NCBI GenBank assembly: GCA_023432995.1
Contig: JAEZES010000244.1
Coordinates: 1 to 13,655 of the forward strand
Direction: 5' to 3'
DNA: 13,655 nt
From: Pseudomonadota bacterium
Lineage (GTDB): Bacteria > Pseudomonadota > Alphaproteobacteria > Sphingomonadales > Sphingomonadaceae
Shown here: positions 1 through 7,271 of the stretch, in pieces
Layout of the letters: every line of letters starts with the position of its first letter
Numbering within the stretch: the first letter of the stretch is position 1
The notes under the pieces: model-generated
Seen by the model: only the letters and a program-made list of their open reading frames with translations
What the model was told of the DNA's origin: nothing
Databases searched by the model: none
Program-made: the position numbers and the translations under genes

Positions 1-201
1 GCTGAAGGCGGCGCCGCGTTCGACAGAACGGGCGGCTCGCCGGATGGCGCGGGCGGCTCCGGCGGGCTGATCGTGCTGGGCGGGGCGCCCGGCGGCCCAA
101 CCATCGCCGGCGACGCCGTCAGCGTCAGCGTCGGCAACGCTTCGGGCGGAACCGCGACCGGCAGCCCGACCGTGGCGGTCGTCATCGCCCAGTACAACTG
201 A
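1..201 (+). CDS. C-terminal part of a glycine-rich secreted subunit, possibly DUF4402-like (5' end outside window)
   Basis: An open frame runs from base 1 to TGA at 199-201 and gives the last 66 residues of a protein. It is rich in Gly, Ala, Ser and Thr, with no Cys and almost no charged residues after the first 15. It ends in alternating hydrophobic residues, VAVVIAQYN, very like the end (FVVTVLYN) of the two-domain DUF4402-like protein at 3904-4896. Such a final beta-strand is typical of small secreted beta-sandwich subunits. It lies 67 nt upstream of a chaperone gene on the same strand, where chaperone-usher operons usually carry the major structural subunit. I infer a pilin-like or coat subunit. 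The family assignment rests on the tail, composition and context only, because the conserved N-terminal half is missing. It could instead be an unrelated Gly-rich exported protein. Confidence 0.6.
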   Translation, partial: AEGGAAFDRTGGSPDGAGGSGGLIVLGGAPGGPTIAGDAVSVSVGNASGGTATGSPTVAVVIAQYN

Positions 202-219
202 ACGCCGCCACGTGCGGCT

Positions 220-245
220 GGCGCTCGGCCGGATCGCCGAGCGCC
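220..245 (+). promoter_or_regulatory. Perfect 10-bp stem, 6-nt loop hairpin between subunit gene and chaperone gene
   Basis: GGCGCTCGGC (220-229) and GCCGAGCGCC (236-245) are perfect inverted repeats around the loop CGGATC. The hairpin begins 18 nt after the subunit's stop codon and ends before the chaperone's ribosome-binding site. No T-run follows, so it is not a classical intrinsic terminator. It could shield the 3' end of the subunit mRNA or attenuate transcription, giving more subunit than chaperone and usher. The structure is seen; the function is inferred. Confidence 0.7.
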
Positions 246-254
246 GCGGGAAAC

Positions 255-261
255 AGGACGG
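255..261 (+). promoter_or_regulatory. Ribosome-binding site fixing the chaperone start at 269
   Basis: AGGACGG lies 7 nt before the ATG at 269. It supports this ATG over the upstream in-frame GTG at 212, which would place the first codons inside the hairpin and add a charged, non-signal-like N-terminus. Confidence 0.55.
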
Positions 262-268
262 ACAGCGG

Positions 269-1207
269 ATGAGCCACGCGAAATCTCTGAGGCTGGGCCT
301 CGCGGTCTTGCTGATCGCCGCGGTGCTGTTCGCTTCCGGCGCGCTGCTGGCGCAAGCCGATCCGGCTCCGACCGCGCAAGAGGCTCCTTCGGCCAGCGCA
401 CGGATCAACCTGACGATCACGCCCAAGCGGCTGACCTTTGCGCGCAACGCCCGGTCCGCCTCGGTCTACGTCTACAACCAGGGCAACAGCCCGGCGACCG
501 TGGACGTGACGCTGGTCGACCGCGTGATGCTGCCGAACGGCGACATCCGGACGTTCGACGACGCAGTGGCGGACGTGGAGGCGAAGCCCTTTGCCGACCG
601 CCTGCACTCGGCGCGCGGCTTGATCGTCGCGACGCCCCGGCGAATTACGCTGGCGCCGGGCCGCGGGCAGACCGGGCGCCTGCGGGTCACGCCGCCGGCC
701 GGCGCCGAGGCGACCGAGTACCGCTCGCACCTGACCGTCGCCACCGTGCCGCCGCGCGAGGCCGGCCTGACGGCCGAGGATGCCGCCGCGCAGCGCCCCG
801 GCGAGCTGACTTTCCGCCTCAACGCCGTGTTCGGCCTGTCGATTCCGGTGATCATCCGGACCGAGACGGACGACGTGCGCGCGGAGATCCGCGACCTCCG
901 GCTGGACGAGGAGGTGCTGTCGACCGACGGAGTCGCTCCGCCCGCGCGGACGACGATCCTCGCCTTCGACCTGGCGCGATTGGGGGCCAATTCGCTGTTC
1001 GGCAACCTCGAGGTTCGCTCGGCGGGCGGCGACGACGTGATCGGCCTTGCGCGCGGCGTCGGCGTCTACCCCGAGATCGACAGCCGCCTCGTGCGAATTC
1101 CGCTGCGGCGGCAGCCGGCCGCAGGCGAAGTGCTCGAGGTCACCTTCGTCGATGACGACCTGACGCCCGGGCGTGTTGTCGCGAAGGCCTCGCTGATCGC
1201 TTCGTGA
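269..1207 (+). CDS. PapD-like periplasmic fimbrial chaperone
   Basis: A 312-aa exported protein of the PapD-like pilus chaperone type, expected to bind subunits in the periplasm and deliver them to the usher encoded next. Residues 1-30 form a Sec signal peptide (Lys/Arg n-region, hydrophobic core LAVLLIAAVLFASGALLAQA). The first Ig-like domain begins with LTITPKRLTF (48-57) and SVYVYNQGNSPATVDVTLVD. LAPGRGQTGRLRV (128-140) followed by EYRSHL (150-155) matches the family's 'aPgq.q.iRl...eyR' strands, and LSIPVIIR (190-197) closes domain 1. The second domain (about 203-312) is weakly conserved. ATG 269 is chosen for its signal peptide and ribosome-binding site. The TGA is followed 6 nt later by the usher ATG in the same frame. 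The family call is firm; the exact partner subunits are inferred from neighbours. Confidence 0.85.
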   Translation: MSHAKSLRLGLAVLLIAAVLFASGALLAQADPAPTAQEAPSASARINLTITPKRLTFARNARSASVYVYNQGNSPATVDVTLVDRVMLPNGDIRTFDDAVADVEAKPFADRLHSARGLIVATPRRITLAPGRGQTGRLRVTPPAGAEATEYRSHLTVATVPPREAGLTAEDAAAQRPGELTFRLNAVFGLSIPVIIRTETDDVRAEIRDLRLDEEVLSTDGVAPPARTTILAFDLARLGANSLFGNLEVRSAGGDDVIGLARGVGVYPEIDSRLVRIPLRRQPAAGEVLEVTFVDDDLTPGRVVAKASLIAS

Positions 1208-1213
1208 CCGAAG

Positions 1214-3907
1214 ATGGATGCTGCGATGGCCGCCCTGGCTCTCCTGCAACCGGCGCCCGCAGAACCGGCCGCGGCCATCTTGCCACAGGTCCAGGCGCCG
1301 GCGCCCCCGCCCGAATTGCGCGAACAGGACATGCTGCTGTTCGCGGTCAGCCTCGACCGGCTCACGCTGACCGACAGCCTGATCGCCTACGGCGATCCGG
1401 CCGATCCGCTGCTGCCGGTCGGCGAGCTGGCGCGGTTGCTCGATCTCGACCTCGCGGTCATGCCGCGCGAGCGCCGCATCGTCGGCACGCTCGGCGAGGA
1501 TCGGCGTGCGGTCACGGTCGACTTCGACCTGCCGCTGCTGCGCGTCGGCGGCCGCGACATTCCCTTCCGATCGGCCGACGTCGGCTACACCGCCACCGAC
1601 ATCTTCGTCAGGGCGAGCGTGATCGAGGGCATGCTGCCGGTGCGCCTGGCGATCGACGGCGAGGCGCTGGCGATCGAGATCGCGGCGCTCGAGGAGCTGC
1701 CGATCCAGGCGCGTTGGGAGCGTCTCGGGCGCCTGCAGGACCTCGAACGCGGCGCGCCCGAGGCCGGGGCCGTCATGCGGATCGAGACGCCCTACCGGCT
1801 GTTCAGCCCGCCGAGCTTCGATGCAATCCTCGAGACCGGGACCGACACCCGCCAGGCGGGCGATGTCCGGCGCCGCTACGACATCCGTTTCGCCGGCGAC
1901 CTGCTCTACAGCAACGTCCAGGGGTACGTCGGGGCCGACGATACCGGCGAGCCGTCGACCGTGCGGTTGCTGTTCGAGCGCCGTTCGGTCGAGCGCAACC
2001 TGCCGCTCGGCGCGACGCGCATCGGTGTCGGCGACGTGTTCACCCCGACGCTCGCCCTGGGCCCGCGCAGCGTGAACGGGCGCGGGCTGGCGTTCAGCAC
2101 GGCGCCGCTCGACCAGGCGAGCCTGCTCAACACGATCGACCTGCGCGGCGAACTCCCGATCGGCTACGATGTGGAGCTCTACGTCAACGACATTCTCCGC
2201 AGCGGCCAGCGCACTCCGGTCGAGGGACGCTACGAGTTCCTCAATGTGCCGCTGGTCAGCGGCATCAACGTGATCCGCATCGTCAGTTATGGCCCGCGGG
2301 GCGACCGCTCGGAAACCGTGCGGGTGGTCAACGCCGGCGGCGGCGTCATCCCGCGGGGCCAGACCGTCTTCACGCTGGGAGCCGTCGAACAGGAGCGCGC
2401 GCTGATCGAGCCGGTCCGCTTCCCCGGGCAGGACAGCGGCATCGGCGCGCCCGGCGCGCTGCGGCTGGTCGCAGGCTTCGCGCATGGCCTGACCGAACTG
2501 GTCACGCTGGTCGGCGGCGCGGCGGTCTATTCGAGTGATCGGAAAGCCGAACGGAGCATGGTCACGGCCGGCGTGCGCGCCTCGCTCGCGGGCGCTGCGG
2601 TCCAGGCCGACCTCGCGGCCGACCATCGCGGCGGGCGCGCCCTTGCCGCCGGGGCCGCCGGCGAGTTCTTGGGCGTTTCCGCGTACGTGCGCCACGCGGA
2701 ATACCGCGGGGGCTTCGTCGACGAGACGGTCATCAGCAGCGACCTCACCCGCCCGCCGCTCCGCAACACGGTCGTGACGCTCGATTTCTCGATGCCGTTC
2801 TTCGACGGCGGAGCGGTTCCGCTGTCGATGCGCGTGCTGCGCGATGGTTACCGCGACGGCGGCATCGCCTGGGCCGGAACGGCGCGAGCCTCGACCAGCA
2901 TCGCCCACACGCTGGTCTCGACCGGACTGGATTACCGCCGCGAGTCCCGCCCGGGCGTGCCCGCCTTCGAACAACTGACCGGCAACCTCGCGCTGTCGCG
3001 GCTGGTCGATTACGACTGGCAGTTGCGCGCGGCGGCGGACTTCGACCTGCTGCCGAGTTCGACGCTGCGCGCGGTGGGGGCCACGGTCGACTACGGCCTG
3101 TCCGAGCGGCTGTCGCTGCGCGCGGGTTACGGGCAAACCTTCGGGGCCGGGCGCGACAGCGCGTTCCAGGCCGGGGCCGTGTTGCGCCTGCCCTTTGCCG
3201 ACCTTTCCCTGACCGGCGATTACGTGACCCGAGCCGGCGACTGGCGCGTCGCGCTGCAGCTCTCGTTCGGCGCGCTGTTCGATCCCGGCCGGCGCCGCTA
3301 CGTGATGACCCCGCCGGGCGCCGCCGCCGGCGCCAACCTCGCGCTGCAGGCGTTCATCGACAGCGACGGCGACGGGCGCTTCGGCCCCGGCGACGAGCCG
3401 GCGCCCAAGGTCGTCGTCGAGGGCGGTCTCGGCCGCGAGGTGACCGGCGCCGAGGGCCGTGCGCTGGTCACCGGGCTCGGAACGGCGCCGTCGGCCCAGG
3501 TGCGCGTCGACATCACCGAGGTGGACAATTTCTATCTCGTCGCTCCGCCGCCAACGATCGACTTCGAGCCGCGCGCCGGGCAGGTGGTTGCCGTCCCCTA
3601 TCCGCTGCGTCCCGCAGGCGAAGTCTACGTCCGGGTCTACCTGCTTCGCGCCGAGGGCGAGACCGGGTTGTCGGCCCTCCGCCTGCGGCTGGTCCGCGAC
3701 GGCGAGCCGCCGATCACTGCGCTCAGCGAGTTCGACGGTTCGGTCGTCTTCAGCGGCATTCCGCCCGGGACCTATCGGCTGGAGCTCGATCCCGAGCAGG
3801 CCGAACGCCTGCGCATGCGTCTCAAGCAGCCGGTCACGCTTGCGGTTCTTGCCGATGGCGCGCTGGACATCGCCAGCGAAGTGATCTTCGAGCCGGAGGC
3901 CCCATGA
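1214..3907 (+). CDS. Usher-like outer-membrane assembly protein with C-terminal beta-sandwich extension
   Basis: An 897-aa protein resembling fimbrial outer-membrane ushers, which form the secretion pore for chaperone-bound subunits. An N-terminal periplasmic segment (about 40-170) precedes a long beta-barrel-like region (about 180-686) of short amphipathic strands. The usher-like block GYDVELYVNDIL (317-328), then GRYEF (338-342) and VPLVSGINVIRIVSYGPRG, matches the conserved middle/plug region. After the barrel, residues about 705-897 look like two beta-sandwich modules of the SdrD_B or carboxypeptidase-regulatory type. The first carries a Ca-binding-like loop, DSDGDGRFGPGD (716-727). Starts at 1214 or 1226 (Met5) are both possible; neither gives a classical signal peptide because there is no basic n-region, though ALALLQPAPA could be a short core. 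It starts 6 nt after the chaperone stop and overlaps the next gene by ATGA. A general surface-assembly protein rather than a true usher is the main alternative. Confidence 0.8.
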   Translation: MDAAMAALALLQPAPAEPAAAILPQVQAPAPPPELREQDMLLFAVSLDRLTLTDSLIAYGDPADPLLPVGELARLLDLDLAVMPRERRIVGTLGEDRRAVTVDFDLPLLRVGGRDIPFRSADVGYTATDIFVRASVIEGMLPVRLAIDGEALAIEIAALEELPIQARWERLGRLQDLERGAPEAGAVMRIETPYRLFSPPSFDAILETGTDTRQAGDVRRRYDIRFAGDLLYSNVQGYVGADDTGEPSTVRLLFERRSVERNLPLGATRIGVGDVFTPTLALGPRSVNGRGLAFSTAPLDQASLLNTIDLRGELPIGYDVELYVNDILRSGQRTPVEGRYEFLNVPLVSGINVIRIVSYGPRGDRSETVRVVNAGGGVIPRGQTVFTLGAVEQERALIEPVRFPGQDSGIGAPGALRLVAGFAHGLTELVTLVGGAAVYSSDRKAERSMVTAGVRASLAGAAVQADLAADHRGGRALAAGAAGEFLGVSAYVRHAEYRGGFVDETVISSDLTRPPLRNTVVTLDFSMPFFDGGAVPLSMRVLRDGYRDGGIAWAGTARASTSIAHTLVSTGLDYRRESRPGVPAFEQLTGNLALSRLVDYDWQLRAAADFDLLPSSTLRAVGATVDYGLSERLSLRAGYGQTFGAGRDSAFQAGAVLRLPFADLSLTGDYVTRAGDWRVALQLSFGALFDPGRRRYVMTPPGAAAGANLALQAFIDSDGDGRFGPGDEPAPKVVVEGGLGREVTGAEGRALVTGLGTAPSAQVRVDITEVDNFYLVAPPPTIDFEPRAGQVVAVPYPLRPAGEVYVRVYLLRAEGETGLSALRLRLVRDGEPPITALSEFDGSVVFSGIPPGTYRLELDPEQAERLRMRLKQPVTLAVLADGALDIASEVIFEPEAP

Positions 3908-4896
3908 CGCGAACTCTTCCGGCGCGCGGTCCCCTGCTCATCGCGATCTCGCTGGCGGCGCCGCTGGCGGCCCGGCCGGCGGGGGCGCAGACGATCTCGA
4001 TCGTCTCGATCGACGCGGGTGTGCCCAACCTCGGCACGGTCGCGGCGGCGGCCAGCGGCGACACGGTGTTCCGCATCGATGCCGATACCGGCCAGGTCAC
4101 CAAGCTCGGCGGCGCCGGCGCGCGGATCTCCGCCGGCGCCACGCGCGGCCGCGTCGTGCTGACCTGCACCGGAGACGATTCTTGCCCGGCCGCCTCGACC
4201 ACGGTGACGATCGCGCACTTCGGCTCGCCGACGGGCCGGGCGCGGGCGCTCGACAACTTCACGATTGCCGCGGGCGCGAACCCGCCGACCCTCGGAACGC
4301 CGAGCGGAACCGATCCGCTCAGCTTCACCGTCTCGGGCATTCCGCGCGACGGCACCCGCGATTTCTACGTCGGAGCCGACTTCGCGATCGCCGACAATGG
4401 CGCCTCCGGGCTGGCGACGTCGGGCTTTCTGGTGAGCGTTTCCGCTGGTTCGCTCGACGGCGCGGCGCAGGCGACCGTGCTGCGGCCGCTCAGCCTGAGC
4501 AAGAGCTTCGACCTGTCGTTCGGCGCGATCCTGCGCCCGACCAGCGGCAGCGGCAGCGTGCTGCTCGACGCCGGCGACGGCTCGCTCGAGGTGACCGGAA
4601 CCGGCGCGATGGCCCTGGCGGTGCCCTCGCCGACGCTGGCGCAGTACACGGTGAGCGGCGAAGCCGGGCAGAGCATCGCCATCGACATGGACATCGAATC
4701 CTCGTTCAACATGACCGGGCCCGGCACGCTGCCGGTCACGCTCAACACCGACGCCGACGCATCGCCGGTGCTGGTCGGGCAGGCGAACCAGGAGGGGCAA
4801 TACAGCTTCCGGGTCGGCGGCTCGTTCCCGATCAGCCACGACACCCCGCCCGGCACGTACTCGGGCAATTTCGTCGTGACCGTCCTCTACAACTAG
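3904..4896 (+). CDS. Secreted protein with two DUF4402-like domains
   Basis: A 330-aa exported protein whose ATG overlaps the usher's TGA (ATGA), with GGAGG 4 nt upstream of the start. The signal peptide is residues 1-28 (TRTLPARGP, hydrophobic core, cleavage at AGA/Q). The mature part appears to be two related beta-sandwich units, about 29-185 and 187-330. Each opens with a 'LGxx/FGxx' strand followed by a 'D.....G.GA' segment (TVFRIDADTGQVTKLGGAGA, then SVLLDAGDGSLEVTGTGAMA). The second unit ends in TPPGTYSGNFVVTVLYN, the hallmark DUF4402 C-terminus. Cys88 and Cys94 in the first unit could form a disulfide. DUF4402 is known mainly as a domain of small secreted proteins next to PapD-like chaperones. 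Last place in the operon and double size suggest a tip adhesin, anchor or minor subunit. That role is inference. Confidence 0.8.
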   Translation: MTRTLPARGPLLIAISLAAPLAARPAGAQTISIVSIDAGVPNLGTVAAAASGDTVFRIDADTGQVTKLGGAGARISAGATRGRVVLTCTGDDSCPAASTTVTIAHFGSPTGRARALDNFTIAAGANPPTLGTPSGTDPLSFTVSGIPRDGTRDFYVGADFAIADNGASGLATSGFLVSVSAGSLDGAAQATVLRPLSLSKSFDLSFGAILRPTSGSGSVLLDAGDGSLEVTGTGAMALAVPSPTLAQYTVSGEAGQSIAIDMDIESSFNMTGPGTLPVTLNTDADASPVLVGQANQEGQYSFRVGGSFPISHDTPPGTYSGNFVVTVLYN

Positions 4897-4899
4897 GGC

Positions 4900-5067
4900 C
4901 TACGGCCGGCCCGTGGGCGATCTCGGCTTGTCTTCGTCGTAGAGGATGCGCTCGGCGGCGCCGTCGAGATCCTCGTACTGGCCGCTCGAAAGTGCCCACA
5001 GGAACGCGGCCAGCCCGAGCAGCCCGAGACCGATCGAGATCGGAATGAGGTAGGCCAGCCCGCTCAT
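4900..5067 (-). CDS. ccoS: cbb3 oxidase assembly protein CcoS
   Basis: A 55-aa peptide, MSGLAYLIPISIGLGLLGLA at its N-terminus, with one membrane span (about 5-27). It continues with the family's W-A-L-x-S-G-Q-Y-x-D-L-D-G sequence (24-36) and a charged tail containing RILYDED. This is the typical CcoS/FixS layout: one helix, then 'GQYDDLEG...RIL.DD'. CcoS is needed for cofactor (haem b/Cu) insertion into cbb3 oxidase. Its ATG overlaps the stop of ccoI (ATGA, 5064-5067), so translation is probably coupled, and GGAAG lies about 9 nt upstream. The TAG is 3 bp from the stop codon of the convergent DUF4402 gene. Confidence 0.93.
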   Translation of the reverse strand: MSGLAYLIPISIGLGLLGLAAFLWALSSGQYEDLDGAAERILYDEDKPRSPTGRP

Positions 5068-7271
5068 GCCGGCAGCGCTTCCAGCCGGCTCGACGGTTCG
5101 GGAGCGCGGGGCCGGCTGCGCGGCTTTCCCGCGGCAAGGCGTAAGGCATTGGCGACCACGAGGATCGACGAGCCCGACATCGCCAGCGCCGCGATCAGGG
5201 GCGTAAGCAAGCCTGCGAAGGCCAGCGGCACGGCGATCGCGTTGTAGACCACGGCCAGCGCGAAATTCTGGCGGACCAGCCGCTTCGCCTGGCGCGCGGT
5301 GCGGATCGCGAACGGCACCGCCCCGAGATCGGGGTGAAGGAAGACGATGTCGGCCGCCTGCCGGCCGATGTCGGCGGCGTTCGCCGGGGCCATCGAGACG
5401 TGGGCGGCGGCGAGCGCCGGCGCGTCGTTAAGCCCGTCTCCGACCATCAGCACGTGCGCGCCCACGGATTGCAAGGCGGCGATGCGCGCGACCTTGTCGC
5501 CCGGCAGCATGCCGGCACGGGCGTTGACGATCCCCGTGTCCGACGCCAGCGCGGTCACCGGCCCGTCCCGGTCGCCCGAAACAAGCTCGACCCCAAGGCC
5601 CAGGCGAGTGAGCTCGGCGACCGCCGGCGCGGCTCCGGGCCGGGCCTCGTCCTCGAACTCGAGCGAGGCCACCTGAGTGCCGTCGCGCGACAGCACAGTG
5701 CCCGCGTCACCGGCCGGCCCGGCCCACGCCCAGCTGGCGCGGCCGAGACGCCAGGTCCCGTCGGACCGCCGCCCCTCGACGCCGAGGCCGGGATATTCGC
5801 CGACCGAGTCGAACGCCGGCCGGTCGGCGGACAGGGCGGCGAGCGCGGCCGAGTGCGGGTGGCGCGAATGGGCAGCGAGCGAGGCGGCGAGGGCGATCGC
5901 CTCGTCGCCGATCGCCCGGCGGTTGACCAGCCGCGGAGCGCCCAGCGTGAGGGTGCCGGTCTTGTCGAACAGCACGGTGTCGGCCTCGGCCAGCCGCTCG
6001 AGCGCCGAACCGTCCCTGACCATGATGCCGCGCGCGAACAGCCGCCGCGCCGCGACGACCTGCACCATCGGTACCGCCAGCCCGAGCGCGCAGGGGCAGG
6101 TGATGATCAGCACGGCAATGGCAACGCCGAGCGCGCGGTGCCAGTCGCCGGTCGCGGCCATCCAGGTCGCGAACGCCAGCAGGGCGGCGGCATGGACTAC
6201 GGGCGCGTAGAGGCGCGAGGCGCGGTCGGCGAGCCGCCGATAGGCCGAGCGCCCCCCTTCGACGGCCTCCATCGCCCGCACGATTTCGGCGAGAAACGAG
6301 TCGCGCGCGGCCGCCGTGGCGCGGATCATCAGCGGCCCGGTCAGGTTGAGCGTGCCAGCGCGCAGCTCGGCGCCCGGCCCGGCGGCCTGCGGCTCGCTTT
6401 CCCCTGTCGCCAGCGCCACGTCGATATCGGAGCGCCCGGTCAGCACGATCGCGTCGACCGGGATACGCTCGCCGGCGGCGAGCAGGATCGTCGTTCCCGG
6501 CGCGATCTCGTCGACCGGCACGTGGCGGTGCCGGCCGTCCTCGCCGACCACGGTCGCTCCGTAGGGGACCAGCTTCCGCAGCCCGGTCACGGCCGAGCGC
6601 GCCCGCTCGCGCATCGCATGGTCGAGCGTGCGCCCGATGAGCAGGAAGAACAGCAGCGAGACCGAGGCGTCGAAGTAGGCGTGCGGGGCGCCGACGATCG
6701 TGTCGTAGAGGCTCATGGCGAAGGCGAGCAGCACGCCGATCGAGATCGGCACATCCATGTTGGTCCGGCCGTGCCGCAGAGCTCGCCAGGCCGAGGCGAA
6801 GAAGATCCGCCCCGAATAGGCGAGCGCGGGCAGGGCGATGGCGGCCGACAGCCAGTGGAACAGGTCGCGCGTTTCGGCGCTGGCCCCCGACCACACGGCG
6901 ACCGACAGGCCCATGATGTTCATCGCCGCAAAGCCGGCCACCGCGAGCGCCCGCACCAGGCGCGCCTGCTCGGCGTCGCCGCTGCGCGCCTCTCCCGCCG
7001 GGAGGTGGGCCTCGAAACCGAGCGCGTCGAGCGCAGCGCCGAACGGAGGCGGTTCCGGTGCATACCAGGTTATGGCCGCGCGCTTGTTCGACAGATTGAC
7101 GCGGGCGCTCTCGACCCCGTCGAGCGCCGACAGCGCCCGCTCGATCTTGGCGACGCAGCCGCCGCAGTGGATTCCGGGCACCGACAAGTCGGTCTCGAAC
7201 CGCCCCTCGCCGAGCGGGCGGCTCGCCAGCCGCACTTCCTCCGGCGAGAGGCGGTTCCGGACGGTCGTCAT
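5064..7271 (-). CDS. ccoI: Copper-translocating P1B-type ATPase CcoI
   Basis: A 735-aa integral inner-membrane Cu-ATPase that supplies copper for the CcoN CuB centre. It has an N-terminal heavy-metal-associated domain with GIHCGGC (Cys36, Cys39), eight expected membrane spans, and the actuator TGES (289-292). It also shows the transmembrane CPC metal site (Cys392, Cys394), phosphorylation site DKTGT (Asp436), HP motif (His471-Pro472) and hinge GDGLNDAP (611-618). MSGSSILVVANALRL (698-712) is the characteristic last helix. The frame stays open far upstream, to 7877, but that is a shadow of the DUF2189 gene. The ATG at 7271 overlaps that gene's stop (ATGA), is just before the HMA domain and gives normal family length. 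No good Shine-Dalgarno is visible, so translation probably depends on coupling. Position between DUF2189 and ccoS identifies it as CcoI rather than a copper-resistance CopA. Confidence 0.95.
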   Translation of the reverse strand: MTTVRNRLSPEEVRLASRPLGEGRFETDLSVPGIHCGGCVAKIERALSALDGVESARVNLSNKRAAITWYAPEPPPFGAALDALGFEAHLPAGEARSGDAEQARLVRALAVAGFAAMNIMGLSVAVWSGASAETRDLFHWLSAAIALPALAYSGRIFFASAWRALRHGRTNMDVPISIGVLLAFAMSLYDTIVGAPHAYFDASVSLLFFLLIGRTLDHAMRERARSAVTGLRKLVPYGATVVGEDGRHRHVPVDEIAPGTTILLAAGERIPVDAIVLTGRSDIDVALATGESEPQAAGPGAELRAGTLNLTGPLMIRATAAARDSFLAEIVRAMEAVEGGRSAYRRLADRASRLYAPVVHAAALLAFATWMAATGDWHRALGVAIAVLIITCPCALGLAVPMVQVVAARRLFARGIMVRDGSALERLAEADTVLFDKTGTLTLGAPRLVNRRAIGDEAIALAASLAAHSRHPHSAALAALSADRPAFDSVGEYPGLGVEGRRSDGTWRLGRASWAWAGPAGDAGTVLSRDGTQVASLEFEDEARPGAAPAVAELTRLGLGVELVSGDRDGPVTALASDTGIVNARAGMLPGDKVARIAALQSVGAHVLMVGDGLNDAPALAAAHVSMAPANAADIGRQAADIVFLHPDLGAVPFAIRTARQAKRLVRQNFALAVVYNAIAVPLAFAGLLTPLIAALAMSGSSILVVANALRLAAGKPRSRPRAPEPSSRLEALPA

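Noticed and set aside
212..268. Longer chaperone N-terminus from GTG 212
   Set aside because: It would place codons in the hairpin, lacks a ribosome-binding site and buries the signal peptide behind 19 polar residues.
182..3136. 984-codon open frame on the minus strand under the chaperone and usher genes
   Set aside because: Its product is very rich in Arg, Asp and Gln, with no domain or signal, and it is antisense to two recognised proteins. High GC removes stop codons from opposite frames.
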